Below are positions 51,314-60,336 of a DNA stretch of 64,000 nt, piece after piece; position 1 is the stretch's first letter; the number at the start of each line of letters is the position of its first letter. Under the pieces are notes generated by a model, which did not search any database, was not told the origin of the DNA, and saw nothing but the letters and a program-made list of their open reading frames with translations. Location: contig DASPZU010000121.1 in the NCBI GenBank assembly GCA_035636095.1, positions 41,169-105,168 of the forward strand. The letters are read 5' to 3'. This DNA is from Gp7-AA10 sp035636095 (GTDB lineage Bacteria; Acidobacteriota; Thermoanaerobaculia; Gp7-AA8). The translations under genes were made by a program, and so were the position numbers.

Positions 51314-53623
51314 GTGGCGATGGCCGCTCTCTCTTTCCTTGCGATTCCATCTTCGGGGCAGGAGAGCCGCGTCGTGGTCCCGGTGACGATCAACGAAGTG
51401 CCGAAAGGAGACATGCTCATCGCAGTGCGTGGCGACGACGTCTTCGTCCGGGCCAGCGACCTGCAACAGGCGGGAATGTCGGGCGCGATGTGGAATCGCG
51501 TCGTCAACGTCTCGCGATTGCCGTCGCGATTGCAGCTCCAGGGAGAGGAGACGATCGCACTTCGCCTCTTCGCGCCCCTCCTGCAATCCAAATTCGATGA
51601 GGCGGCCCTGACGCTCACCGTGATCGCCGACCCGCGTCTGTTCGGTGAAACTGCCGTCGATCTGCAGGTGCGAAAGCCCGCCAACCTAACATACTCGAAA
51701 GCCACCAGCACGTTTCTGAATTACGCTGTCAGCTCGCGCGGCGTAGGCGATGTCGGCTTCAGCGGGGAGACAGGGACCAGCGTTCGCGGGAACCTCGTCT
51801 ACAACAGCTTTTTCCGTCCCGCCCACGGCAAGTTCATTCGAAGTCTGAGCGACTACGTCATCGACGATACGACCCGGCTTCGACGCTGGACGTTCGGCGA
51901 CGCCATCGCTACGACCGACACGCTCGGCGGCGCGGCGACGTTAGGCGGCGTCACGGTCTCGCGAAACTTCAATCTCGATCCCTACTTCATCCGCTATCCG
52001 TCCTATGGCCTGGCTGGAACTGCGTCGACCCCCTCGACGGTCGATGTCTATGTCAACGGAATTCTGGTGCAGCGCCGCGACGTGCCGCCTGGACCTTTCG
52101 ACCTTCGCAACATCCCGGTCTCGGCGGGTAGCGGCACGGCTCGGGTCGTGATTCGCGATGCCTACGGCAACGAGCACGTGCAATCGAGTTCCTTTTACTA
52201 CTCGACCGCTGTCCTGGGCCGAGGGACGAGCGAATTCAGTTACTCGATGGGGGCGCTTCGAAAGAACTTTTCGACCGCCAGTTTCGATTACGGTGATCCC
52301 GCCCTGCTGGCGTTTCATCGCGTTGGAATCACCGATGCCTTGACGCTCGGCGGCCGTTTCGAAGCATCACGCGGTCTGTTTTCCGGAGGCGGCACGGCCA
52401 GCATGCGCACGCGAATCGGTGACATGGAAGGCGCCGCTGCGGTCAGCCACCACAACAGCAAGACCGGCTCCGCCGTCAGCGGCACGTATCGCTACCTCGG
52501 CCGTCGATTCGGTTACGGCGCGACGCTGCGCACTTTCAGCCGCTCTTACGCCAATCTCAGCGTCGTGCAGCAGCCGGAAAATCTGCGCATTCTGCGCGAC
52601 GGCAACGCCTTCGTGTCCCTGCTCGTTCCCCGCGGAAGCTTTTCTTTGCAGTGGAACACGCTCCGTTTTCCCAACGCGCCGGCCGACGATCACCTGGCGC
52701 TGCTGACGAGCGTGTCGATATCGCGTGCCACCTTCTTCTTTTCGATCGGACAGGCGAATCAGGCCGGCCGCCGTCACTCCGAATACTTTGCCGGCGTGGG
52801 CATCTATGGACCGCACATGACGACCGCGAATCTTTCCGTCAGCGGTGGCGGCGGTGGCACATTGCAGCAGAGCGTGGAAATTCAACGGTCGCTGCCGGTC
52901 GGCACCGGGTTCGGGTACCGCTTGCTGAGCAGGACCGCGGGCGGCAACAGAAATGGCAATGCCGTGCTGCAGTACAACGCGCCGTTCGGCCAGTACGACA
53001 TCGGACTCGATCCCTACCACACCAATTCGAAACCGACGATCAATGCCTCGGGTGGGTTCGTCTACGAAAAAGGAGCATTCGAGTTCACGCGCGCGGTGCA
53101 GCAATCGTTCGCGCTCGTGCGAGTGCCCGGTGTTCCGAACGTTCGCGTCTATCTCAGCAATCAGCTCATCGGACGCACGGATGCGGACGGCGATCTGCTG
53201 GTGCCGAATCTTCTGTCGTACTACGGCAACAACATTCGCATCGACGACCGCGACATTCCGTTGGATTACGACGTTCGGGAGATCGAGGAGACGATCGCGC
53301 CGCCGTATCGCGGGGGTGCGTTCGTCGAGTTTCCTGTTCAACGGGTTCGCACGATTGTCGGATCCATCGTCATGCGGGCGCCCGAGGGCGAAGTCGTACC
53401 GGCGTTCGGCGAGCTGAATATCACCGATCGTCTCAAAACCTACACCTCGCCCCTGGGCAGACAGGGCGAGCTTTATCTCGAAAATGTTCCGCCGGGCACG
53501 TTCAACGGGATGGTCGAATTCAGCGGCGGTGCATGCAACGTCACGATCGTCGTCCCGCCGACGTCCGGAAACATTGTGAAGCTCGGACGCCTGCCATGTA
53601 CCCCAACGAGGAAAACGCCATGA
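51314..53623 (+). CDS. Outer-membrane usher protein (CsuD/FimD family)
   Basis: A 769-aa outer-membrane protein that exports and assembles the pilins. It shows the usher N-terminal domain (GDMLIAVRGDDVFVRASDLQQAGM), the barrel with plug insert (TVDVYVNGILVQRRDVPPGPFDLRNIPVSAGSGTARVVIRDAYG), and C-terminal domains (GRTDADGDLLVPNLLSYYGNNIRIDDRDIPLDYDVREIEETIAPPYRGGAFVEFPV). This composition fits archaic ushers. GTG at 51314 is chosen; the signal peptide then lacks a basic n-region, so an upstream CTG at 51275 (behind GAGAGAGGGTGGG) is an alternative. The stop overlaps the ATG of the next gene. Confidence 0.93.
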   Translation: MAMAALSFLAIPSSGQESRVVVPVTINEVPKGDMLIAVRGDDVFVRASDLQQAGMSGAMWNRVVNVSRLPSRLQLQGEETIALRLFAPLLQSKFDEAALTLTVIADPRLFGETAVDLQVRKPANLTYSKATSTFLNYAVSSRGVGDVGFSGETGTSVRGNLVYNSFFRPAHGKFIRSLSDYVIDDTTRLRRWTFGDAIATTDTLGGAATLGGVTVSRNFNLDPYFIRYPSYGLAGTASTPSTVDVYVNGILVQRRDVPPGPFDLRNIPVSAGSGTARVVIRDAYGNEHVQSSSFYYSTAVLGRGTSEFSYSMGALRKNFSTASFDYGDPALLAFHRVGITDALTLGGRFEASRGLFSGGGTASMRTRIGDMEGAAAVSHHNSKTGSAVSGTYRYLGRRFGYGATLRTFSRSYANLSVVQQPENLRILRDGNAFVSLLVPRGSFSLQWNTLRFPNAPADDHLALLTSVSISRATFFFSIGQANQAGRRHSEYFAGVGIYGPHMTTANLSVSGGGGGTLQQSVEIQRSLPVGTGFGYRLLSRTAGGNRNGNAVLQYNAPFGQYDIGLDPYHTNSKPTINASGGFVYEKGAFEFTRAVQQSFALVRVPGVPNVRVYLSNQLIGRTDADGDLLVPNLLSYYGNNIRIDDRDIPLDYDVREIEETIAPPYRGGAFVEFPVQRVRTIVGSIVMRAPEGEVVPAFGELNITDRLKTYTSPLGRQGELYLENVPPGTFNGMVEFSGGACNVTIVVPPTSGNIVKLGRLPCTPTRKTP

Positions 53624-54531
53624 AACACGTCGTTGTCTTCACTTTGATTTTGATTACAGCCGGTGTCGCTTTTGGCCAGAACTGCAACTTCAATCCGGCA
53701 CCGACGGCCGTGAACTTCGGGAACTACTCCGTGTTCGCGTCAGGCTCTCCGCAGACGGCGACCACGTCATTCAACGTTCAGTGCAGCTCCAACGGAGTGA
53801 CGGTGACGGTCAGTTTCTCGCGCGGAATCAATTCAGCGTCGTTCAACCCGCGCACCATGCAGAATGCGTCCGCCGCTACGCTGAATTACAACATCTACAC
53901 TGATGCCGCCAACACGACCATCTGGGGCGACGGCAGCGGCGGCACAGTCTCGCAAACCTACACCATGGGCCCCTCGCAAAGTACATTGCCGGCCGCAGTA
54001 CCGATCTACGGCACGGTGGCGCTCGGCGCTGATATGGCTGCCGGCTCATTCAGCGACACGATCACTGCCACGCTCTCCTGGATTCGCGGGTCGAACCCTG
54101 CCACGACGACCGTGACCTTCAATGTCACGGCTACTGTGCTCTCGGAATGCACGGTGTCGGCATTCGCGATGAATTTCGGCACCTATGAACCCGTCGTCGC
54201 GAACGCTGCCACGCCGCTCGATTCGACGGCAACGATCAATGTGTACTGCACGAAAGGGACTGCCGGAAACGTGACTCTCGACAACGGGTCGAACTTTTCG
54301 GGAGGCAACCGCCGGATGAAGAGTGCCGGGGGCGTGTTCCTGAGTTACGAGATCTACAAAGATTCCTCGAGGTCAACGGTCTGGAATGCGGTCAACATCA
54401 ACAGCGGCACGTCCACATCGAAGAATACGGCCCTCGGTGGCGGCTTCATCGCCTACGGACGCATTCCGTCGGCCCAGGATGTCCCGGCCACTTCGTACAG
54501 CGATACGCTGCAGAGCGTCGTGAATTACTGA
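53620..54531 (+). CDS. Tandem SCPU-domain protein, pilus tip candidate
   Basis: A 303-aa secreted protein with signal peptide (HVVVFTLILITAGVAFG) and two SCPU domains: residues about 20-150 (CNFNPAPTAVNFGNYSVF, NIYTDAANTTIW) and 160-303 (CTVSAFAMNFGTYEPV, INVYCTKGTAGN, YEIYKDSSRSTVW). A double-domain protein encoded after the usher is the layout of CsuE-type tip adhesins in archaic pili. The ATG at 53620 overlaps the usher stop. Adhesion is an inference. Confidence 0.88.
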   Translation: MKHVVVFTLILITAGVAFGQNCNFNPAPTAVNFGNYSVFASGSPQTATTSFNVQCSSNGVTVTVSFSRGINSASFNPRTMQNASAATLNYNIYTDAANTTIWGDGSGGTVSQTYTMGPSQSTLPAAVPIYGTVALGADMAAGSFSDTITATLSWIRGSNPATTTVTFNVTATVLSECTVSAFAMNFGTYEPVVANAATPLDSTATINVYCTKGTAGNVTLDNGSNFSGGNRRMKSAGGVFLSYEIYKDSSRSTVWNAVNINSGTSTSKNTALGGGFIAYGRIPSAQDVPATSYSDTLQSVVNY

Positions 54532-54547
54532 GTTATAGAATGCGATC

Positions 54548-56248
54548 GTGGCCGAGCTTCCCGGAGTTGCACGAGAGTCTCTCGATGTCGATGTCGTCAT
54601 CGTCGGCGCCGGACCGGCAGGGCTGGCCGCTGCTTACCAGCTCTCGGCGCTGATCAAAGCGCACAACGCGACCGCGGAAAAAAAGCTGGAAGGCATTTCG
54701 ATCGCCGTTCTCGAAAAGGGAAAAGAAGTCGGATCCCATGGCATCTCCGGCGCGGTCATGGATCCGCGCGGCATCAATGAGCTGATTCCCGACTGGCTGC
54801 AGCGCGGCTGTCCGGTCGAGTCGCCCGTCACCGACGACGGCTTCTGGCTGATGTCGAAGAACATGAAGTTCTCCGCGCCGATCCTTCCGCCGCCACTGCA
54901 GAACCACGGCAACTACGTCATCTCACTCGGCGAATTCGTGCGCTGGCTCGCGCCGATCTGCGCGGAAGGGGGCATCGATATTTTTCCCGAGTTCGCAGCC
55001 GCGCGGGTGTTGGTGGAGGGGGGGCGGGTGGCGGGTGTGCGGGTGGGCGACAAAGGAATCGACAAGCTCGGGCAGCGGAAGCCGAACTACGAGCCGGGCG
55101 TCGACGTCCGCGCCAAGATCACGATCCTGGCCGAAGGCCCGCGCGGAACGCTCAGCAAGCAGCTCGCCGGAATGTTCGATCTGTACCACGGAAAGAATCC
55201 GCAGGTCTATTCGCTGGGCGTGAAAGAACTCTGGCAACTTCCGGAGGATCGCTTTGCGGCCGGCACTGTCATTCACACCATGGGATGGCCGCTCGACGCC
55301 GACACGTTCGGCGGCGGATTCATCTACGGCATGAAGGATCGCATCGTCGACATTGGTCTCGTCGTCGGTCTCGACTATCGCAATCCGACGCTCGATCCGC
55401 AGCATGAGTTCCAGCGCTACAAATTGCATCCGTCGATTCGCGAGATTCTGCAGGGCGGCAAGATGATCGCCGCCGGCGCGAAGGCCATCCCGGAAGGCGG
55501 CTACTTCTCGATGCCCCGGATGTACGGCGACGGGTTCATGATCGTCGGCGATTCCGCCGGCTACCTCAACGGCGCCCGCCTCAAAGGCATTCACCTCGGT
55601 ATCAAGTCGGGGATGCTGGCAGCCGAAGCGGCATTTCATGCCCTGCTCAACGAAAACTATTCCTCGACGCAGCTTCAGGAGTACGAAGCGCTCTTCGAGA
55701 ATTCATGGGTCCGCGACGAGCTGTGGCTGCAGCGAAACTTTCATCAGGCGTTCGAGTACGGCGCGTTCCTCGGCATGGTGAATGCGGGATTGGGCATCGT
55801 GACCAAGGGGCGCGGATTCGGGGTCATGACCCGCCTCGACGGTCACGCAGGGCACGAGCGGATGGAGCGTATCCAGCGCTATTTCTCGGATGAACATCCG
55901 CATCCGCCGGAAAAGATGAAGTTCGACAACACCTACACATTCGACAAGGTGAGCGATGTCTACTACGGCGGCGTCGTGCACGAGGAGAATCAGCCCGCGC
56001 ACCTGTTGATTCTTGATACCGAGGTATGCATCACGCGGTGCACCGAGGAATATGGAAACCCGTGCTTCCACTTCTGTCCAGCAAATGTCTACGAGCCGCA
56101 ACCGACTGCCGACGGGCGCGGGCGCGTGCCGTTTTTGAACTTTACGAACTGCTTCCATTGCAAGACGTGCGACATCATGGATCCTTATCAAGTGATCACC
56201 TGGGTGCCGCCGGAGGGTGGGGGCGGGCCGGACTATAAGAAACTGTAA
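54548..56248 (+). CDS. Electron transfer flavoprotein-ubiquinone oxidoreductase
   Basis: A 566-aa membrane-associated flavoprotein that passes electrons from ETF to the quinone pool. It has the FAD-binding start VDVVIVGAGPAGLAAAYQL, the ETF-QO block LEKGKEVGSHGISGAVMDPRG, quinone-site region and a C-terminal [4Fe-4S] domain with Cys in CITRCTEEYGNPCFHFCP and NCFHCKTCDIMDP. The length matches the human/bacterial enzyme without transit peptide. GTG start 16 nt after the pilus tip gene, so it may be read from the same transcript although its partners EtfBA lie upstream of the pilus genes. Confidence 0.95.
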   Translation: MAELPGVARESLDVDVVIVGAGPAGLAAAYQLSALIKAHNATAEKKLEGISIAVLEKGKEVGSHGISGAVMDPRGINELIPDWLQRGCPVESPVTDDGFWLMSKNMKFSAPILPPPLQNHGNYVISLGEFVRWLAPICAEGGIDIFPEFAAARVLVEGGRVAGVRVGDKGIDKLGQRKPNYEPGVDVRAKITILAEGPRGTLSKQLAGMFDLYHGKNPQVYSLGVKELWQLPEDRFAAGTVIHTMGWPLDADTFGGGFIYGMKDRIVDIGLVVGLDYRNPTLDPQHEFQRYKLHPSIREILQGGKMIAAGAKAIPEGGYFSMPRMYGDGFMIVGDSAGYLNGARLKGIHLGIKSGMLAAEAAFHALLNENYSSTQLQEYEALFENSWVRDELWLQRNFHQAFEYGAFLGMVNAGLGIVTKGRGFGVMTRLDGHAGHERMERIQRYFSDEHPHPPEKMKFDNTYTFDKVSDVYYGGVVHEENQPAHLLILDTEVCITRCTEEYGNPCFHFCPANVYEPQPTADGRGRVPFLNFTNCFHCKTCDIMDPYQVITWVPPEGGGGPDYKKL

Positions 56249-56288
56249 CTTTGTGACTTACGTCCTAGAGAAGTAAGAAGTTCGAATG

Positions 56289-56309
56289 AAGAATTAAGAA
56301 TTAAGAATG
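56289..56309. repeat. Heptamer repeat containing the moxR start codon
   Basis: AAGAATT is repeated twice and followed by AAGAATG (56289-56309). The ATG of the MoxR gene at 56307 is the end of the third unit. Confidence 0.8.
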
Positions 56310-57269
56310 GCCAGCGAACCTCTCCCTGCCAATCGTGCGTTCGAGAAAATCGCGACGCTTCAGACGAACGTCGAGCGCGTGATCCGAGGAAAGTCCGAGG
56401 TGGTGCAGTACTGCATCGCCGCGCTGCTTTCGAAGGGCCACATCCTGCTCGAAGATGTTCCGGGGGTCGGCAAGACGACGCTGGCGCACGCGCTGGCGCG
56501 ATCGCTCTCGCTCTCCTTTCAGCGAATTCAGTTCACCAGCGATCTTCTTCCTGCCGATATCGTCGGCGTGACGGTCTACAACCAGGACCAGCAGGAATTC
56601 GAGTTCATCTCCGGTCCGATTTTCACGAACGTGCTTCTGGCCGACGAAATCAATCGCGCCACGCCGAAATCGCAATCGGCGCTGCTGGAGGCGATGAGCG
56701 AGGGAATGATCAGCATCGAAAAGCGGCGGTTGCCGCTTCCCGACCCGTTCCTCGTGATTGCGACGCAAAATCCGATCGAGCATGTCGGAACGTATCCGCT
56801 GCCCGAATCCCAGCTCGATCGTTTTCTGATGAAGCTGACCATCGGATATCCGAATACGCTCGACGAAAAGAAGTTGCTCCGCGCCGGCGGCGCACAGGAC
56901 GCGCTCGATCATCTCGAGCCGGTGCTGGAGGCGCAGGAAGTGATGGAGCTGCAGGAGCGCGTCGCGACCATCCACGTCAACGAGTCGCTGGTCGATTACC
57001 TCATGCACATCGTGCACACCACGCGCAACCACCCCGAGGTGTCCATCGGCGTCTCGACGCGCGGCGCGCTGACATATTTCAAATCGTGTCAGGCGCTGGC
57101 AATGGTCAGCGGACGCGATTTCGTCATCCCGGAAGACATCAAACGCCTGGCGGGACCGGTGCTCTCCCATCGCATCGTGATGAAGGACCGCCGCACCGCA
57201 CGCGGCGACTCCACCCCAGAAACGAAATTCATTTCGCGTATTCTGGGCGAGATCCCAGTCCCGCGGTGA
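56307..57269 (+). CDS. MoxR-type AAA+ ATPase
   Basis: A 320-aa ATPase: Walker A EDVPGVGKTTLAHAL, Walker B NVLLADEINRATPKSQSALLEAM, sensor-1 ATQNPIEHVGTYPLPESQLDRF and the C-terminal lid. These are hallmarks of MoxR proteins, which act as chaperones for neighbouring von Willebrand or DUF58 proteins. It is followed by DUF58 and TgpA genes, the usual partners. No good ribosome-binding site precedes the ATG, which lies in a heptamer repeat. Confidence 0.95.
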   Translation: MASEPLPANRAFEKIATLQTNVERVIRGKSEVVQYCIAALLSKGHILLEDVPGVGKTTLAHALARSLSLSFQRIQFTSDLLPADIVGVTVYNQDQQEFEFISGPIFTNVLLADEINRATPKSQSALLEAMSEGMISIEKRRLPLPDPFLVIATQNPIEHVGTYPLPESQLDRFLMKLTIGYPNTLDEKKLLRAGGAQDALDHLEPVLEAQEVMELQERVATIHVNESLVDYLMHIVHTTRNHPEVSIGVSTRGALTYFKSCQALAMVSGRDFVIPEDIKRLAGPVLSHRIVMKDRRTARGDSTPETKFISRILGEIPVPR

Positions 57270-57280
57270 ACGGATGGGGG

Positions 57281-57396
57281 CAGGCCTACCCTTTACCCTT
57301 TTTTCTTCGGCTTGTAGAAAAAGAGAAAAGCGCACCGCGCACTTCTGTCACGTTTTTTTCTACAGGCTGGAGAAAAAAGGTAAAAGGGTAGGCCTG
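57281..57396. repeat. 116-bp element with 42-44-bp terminal inverted repeats
   Basis: Arms 57281-57322 and 57353-57396 both begin CAGGCCTACCC from the outside and are about 90% reverse complementary with two single-base gaps; the centre is about 30 nt. It fills the 132-nt gap between the moxR and DUF58 genes, where a shorter spacing would be expected, and may be a MITE-like insertion or a strong stem-loop. Confidence 0.85.
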
Positions 57397-57401
57397 ATCC
57401 C

Positions 57402-58391
57402 ATGAACACGTTCGAGTTCGACGGCGTCGTTCGTCTCACCAAAATCGGCATCACGTTTCTCATCTTCACGATCTTCATCGGATTCGCCGCCATCAACACC
57501 GGCAACAACGCGCTCTACATCGCGCTGTCGTTCATGCTGGGGTGTGTGCTGCTGTCAGGGATCGCATCAAAGGGCGGACTCAAGCATCTGCACGTGAACT
57601 TCGACAACATCCAGGAAGCGTGGGCGGGTCGGGCGGCGGAGGGGAGGCTGCACATCGCGAACCGCTCGCGGATCTGGAATGTTCGCGACGTCATCGTCAC
57701 TTCGTCACAATTATCGTCACCGATTTTCATATCAATTATAAACCGGCGCTCGGAGGTGGCGGTGGACGCGCAGCTTCTTTTTCAGAGGCGCGGCCTGGTG
57801 CAACTCAACACGCTCGATCTCTACACCCGCTATCCGTTCGGATTCTTCTTCAAGAAGCGACGCGTGCGGATTCGGGGTGAGGTCGTCGTCTTTCCGCGCC
57901 TGCTCGACCTCGCGATCTCCGACGATCGATTCCGACCGGTGGAAGGGGAGCTGCATCCGTCGAATCGCCCCGGCATCGGATCCGACGTCCATTCATTCCG
58001 CGACTACGTGAGAGGCGACTCGGTCCGCCAGATCTATTGGCGAAAATCGGCCAGCATGGGCCGCTGGATCATGAAGCAGACCGAGATCGAGGCCGCGCGC
58101 ATCGTCCATGTGGTCGTCGATCCATACAAATCGCGCGGCGCGTCCGACGACGATTTCGAACAGATGGTCAGCGAGGCGGCGACCTTCATCTACGACGCGC
58201 TGCACCGAAATCTCGATGTGATGCTGTCGTTGCCGCGCGCGACCTTGCGCACCCGAACGACGGAATCGCCAGCCGCGGTCTTCCGCGCGCTGGCGCTGCT
58301 TGAACCATCGCACGAGCCGATTGCGCAGACCATTGACCGCCACAGCGTCGTGTTCGCGGTCAGGAGGGACGATGAACGCGCGAGCGCGTGA
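57402..58391 (+). CDS. DUF58 domain protein
   Basis: A 329-aa protein with two N-terminal membrane helices (GITFLIFTIFIGFAAINTGNNALYIALSFMLGCVLLSGIA), a beta-rich middle domain and the DUF58 signature FRDYVRGDSVRQIYWRKSASMGRWIMKQTE, followed by a vWA-like segment. DUF58 proteins usually act with MoxR ATPases in envelope or stress functions. The ATG overlaps nothing upstream but lies only 5 nt after the inverted-repeat element. An AT-rich patch covers 57706-57744. The 3' end overlaps the start of the TgpA gene by 20 bp. Confidence 0.92.
   Translation: MNTFEFDGVVRLTKIGITFLIFTIFIGFAAINTGNNALYIALSFMLGCVLLSGIASKGGLKHLHVNFDNIQEAWAGRAAEGRLHIANRSRIWNVRDVIVTSSQLSSPIFISIINRRSEVAVDAQLLFQRRGLVQLNTLDLYTRYPFGFFFKKRRVRIRGEVVVFPRLLDLAISDDRFRPVEGELHPSNRPGIGSDVHSFRDYVRGDSVRQIYWRKSASMGRWIMKQTEIEAARIVHVVVDPYKSRGASDDDFEQMVSEAATFIYDALHRNLDVMLSLPRATLRTRTTESPAAVFRALALLEPSHEPIAQTIDRHSVVFAVRRDDERASA
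57706..57744. other. AT-rich patch inside the DUF58 gene
   Basis: About 39 bp of AT-rich sequence in an intact frame (SQLSSPIFISIINRR). It contains GTCAC-AATTATC-GTCAC, a direct repeat of GTCAC with a 7-bp AT-rich spacer. Confidence 0.6.
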
Positions 58392-60336
58392 GATCGAGCT
58401 CCTCGCTTTGACGATGCTGGCGGCCTTACCGCTGTACGTCACGCAGACGATCTCCGCCGCGCCACTCATCGCCTTTCACTTCGCGATGGCGGCCATCACG
58501 TTCCGGGTGATGACAGGCGGCAGCCGGCAGCTCATTCCTTCGGTTGTGCTTCGCGCCCTCGGAATCGCGTACGTTTTCTTTTACGTGATCGATGCCGCCG
58601 TCATTTCGCGCAGCGCGATTGCGGCCTCGACTCATCTGGTGCTCTTCATCGCGGTGTACCAGGCCATGGAGTCGGGCAGACAGCGTATCGAGGGACAACG
58701 TTTGCTGACCGCTTCGCTCATCTTCGTGGCCAGCGTCGCGACCGCAACCCACATCACCATCCTGCCCTTCGTGGTCATCTTTGGATTCCTTCTGTTCCGG
58801 CAGCTCATCCATCTGAGTCATTCCGACAGCGTCGAGCTGGTGACGACGCGCGCGATCGAGCCGCCGTCGAATCGCGCCGCGGGGTTCTACGTCTGCGGGA
58901 CCACGGTCATCGGAATCCTTTTGTTTCCGATTCTTCCGCGCGTTCGCAACCCCCTCGTTCCGGGCATGGTGGGATCGCTGACGTCGGCATCCACCGGCTT
59001 GAGCGACTCCATCAACCTCAACGAGCAGCGCACCATCGTTCCCGACGCCACCGTGGTGAGCCGGGTGTGGATGGGGCAGGAAGCCATTCCGTTTTTCACA
59101 CCGCTGCGGCTGAAAGGGATGATCTACGAGCGCTTCCAGGACAACAAATGGCTGCAGGGAGTGCGCGACATCGCGCCGGTGCAGATGCGCAACGGCGTGG
59201 CGCAAATCGCGCGGCCGTCGGGTTTCAACAGGCGCGCCACCGTGCAGCAGCGATTCATTGTCGGCACGCGCCTGTTTCTTCCGGCCGGCACTTACGCAGT
59301 CATAGGCGTGCCGCAGATTTACGAATATCCGCGGCGCGACATCTACACCGCCTGGCAGACCCGCGGTGATTTGATCAACTACGACGTCGAGATGGCCTGG
59401 ACCACCAATCCGCTGCGCATCCAGCGCGTGCCGGTCACGAACTATCCGGTCACGCCGCCGGTCCTGGCCATGGCGCGGCAGTTGGCGGGCGGCCAGACCG
59501 ATCCGATGAAACAGGCCGCGCGCATCGAGTCGTATCTCTCGACGAAATTTCAATACCTGCCCAACCCCGCCCAGATCGGACGCCGCATGACCGTCGATGA
59601 TTTTCTGCTGCGCGAGCATCGCGGGCATTGTGAATACTTCGCGGCGGGGATGGTCGCGCTGATGACGGCGCTGGATGTGCCGGCGCGAATCGTCGGTGGT
59701 TTCTACGGCGGCAAGCTGAATCCGCTGACGGGATACTTCGTGGTCCGCCGCGAAGACGCGCATGCGTGGGTCGAGGTGTACGACGGCAACGGATGGCGCA
59801 CATTCGATCCGACGCCGGCAGACCTTCGCCCCGGCAGTGCGCAAAGCGGCCTGTTGCGCGCGTACGCCTCGGCCCTCAACGATTCCGTGAATTATTTCTG
59901 GGACCGCTACATCCTGACCTTCGGCCTGGGCGACCAGATCGCCCTGGCGGCCGAGCTTTTCGGCAGAACGCGCAACATGCTGGTCGGCGCGAGGCACTCC
60001 GCCCGCCGCACCGCGGCCCAGATCTTCAGCTTCCGCTATCTGATGGTTCTGGCGGGCTTCATCGCTTTCTCGATGATCGTGTATGTGATCGCGCAGCGCC
60101 GTCGGCCGGCGTTCGAATTGCTCCGCGATCACCTCCGCGCCTGCGGCATCGAAGTGGGAGCGTCGATGACCATGGAAGAAGCGCTGATCGAACTGCACCG
60201 CACGCAACCGGAAATCGCGGCGGCCTTCGCGCCGCTGATCGCGCTGTACGAGGAAGAGCAATTCTCGCCGCACGGCCGCCCCGCGCGCGAGGTCATCCGG
60301 CAGCGTCTGGCGGAGCTCCGCTCAGTGCGGGCCTGA
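58372..60336 (+). CDS. TgpA-type transglutaminase-like membrane protein (DUF3488 plus transglutaminase)
   Basis: A 654-aa protein: six or so N-terminal helices (1-190, DUF3488-like), a periplasmic transglutaminase-like domain and a C-terminal helix (YLMVLAGFIAFSMIVYVIA) with a cytoplasmic tail. The catalytic triad is visible as C420 (HRGHCEYFAAGM), H464 (DAHAWVEVY) and D479 (TFDPTPA). TgpA-like proteins occur with MoxR and DUF58 as here; the substrates are uncertain. The ATG at 58372 is preferred over the upstream frame because AGGAGGGA precedes it. The 3' end overlaps convergent pdxJ by 15 bp. Confidence 0.92.
   Translation: MNARAREIELLALTMLAALPLYVTQTISAAPLIAFHFAMAAITFRVMTGGSRQLIPSVVLRALGIAYVFFYVIDAAVISRSAIAASTHLVLFIAVYQAMESGRQRIEGQRLLTASLIFVASVATATHITILPFVVIFGFLLFRQLIHLSHSDSVELVTTRAIEPPSNRAAGFYVCGTTVIGILLFPILPRVRNPLVPGMVGSLTSASTGLSDSINLNEQRTIVPDATVVSRVWMGQEAIPFFTPLRLKGMIYERFQDNKWLQGVRDIAPVQMRNGVAQIARPSGFNRRATVQQRFIVGTRLFLPAGTYAVIGVPQIYEYPRRDIYTAWQTRGDLINYDVEMAWTTNPLRIQRVPVTNYPVTPPVLAMARQLAGGQTDPMKQAARIESYLSTKFQYLPNPAQIGRRMTVDDFLLREHRGHCEYFAAGMVALMTALDVPARIVGGFYGGKLNPLTGYFVVRREDAHAWVEVYDGNGWRTFDPTPADLRPGSAQSGLLRAYASALNDSVNYFWDRYILTFGLGDQIALAAELFGRTRNMLVGARHSARRTAAQIFSFRYLMVLAGFIAFSMIVYVIAQRRRPAFELLRDHLRACGIEVGASMTMEEALIELHRTQPEIAAAFAPLIALYEEEQFSPHGRPAREVIRQRLAELRSVRA

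Noticed and set aside
57706..57744. AT-rich patches as diversity-generating retroelement targets
   Set aside because: No reverse transcriptase or template repeat is present, and the patches encode conserved residues rather than variable ones.
58426..60273. 615-codon open frame antisense to the TgpA gene
   Set aside because: The protein is compositionally odd (Arg/His-rich) and the opposite strand has clear transglutaminase motifs.
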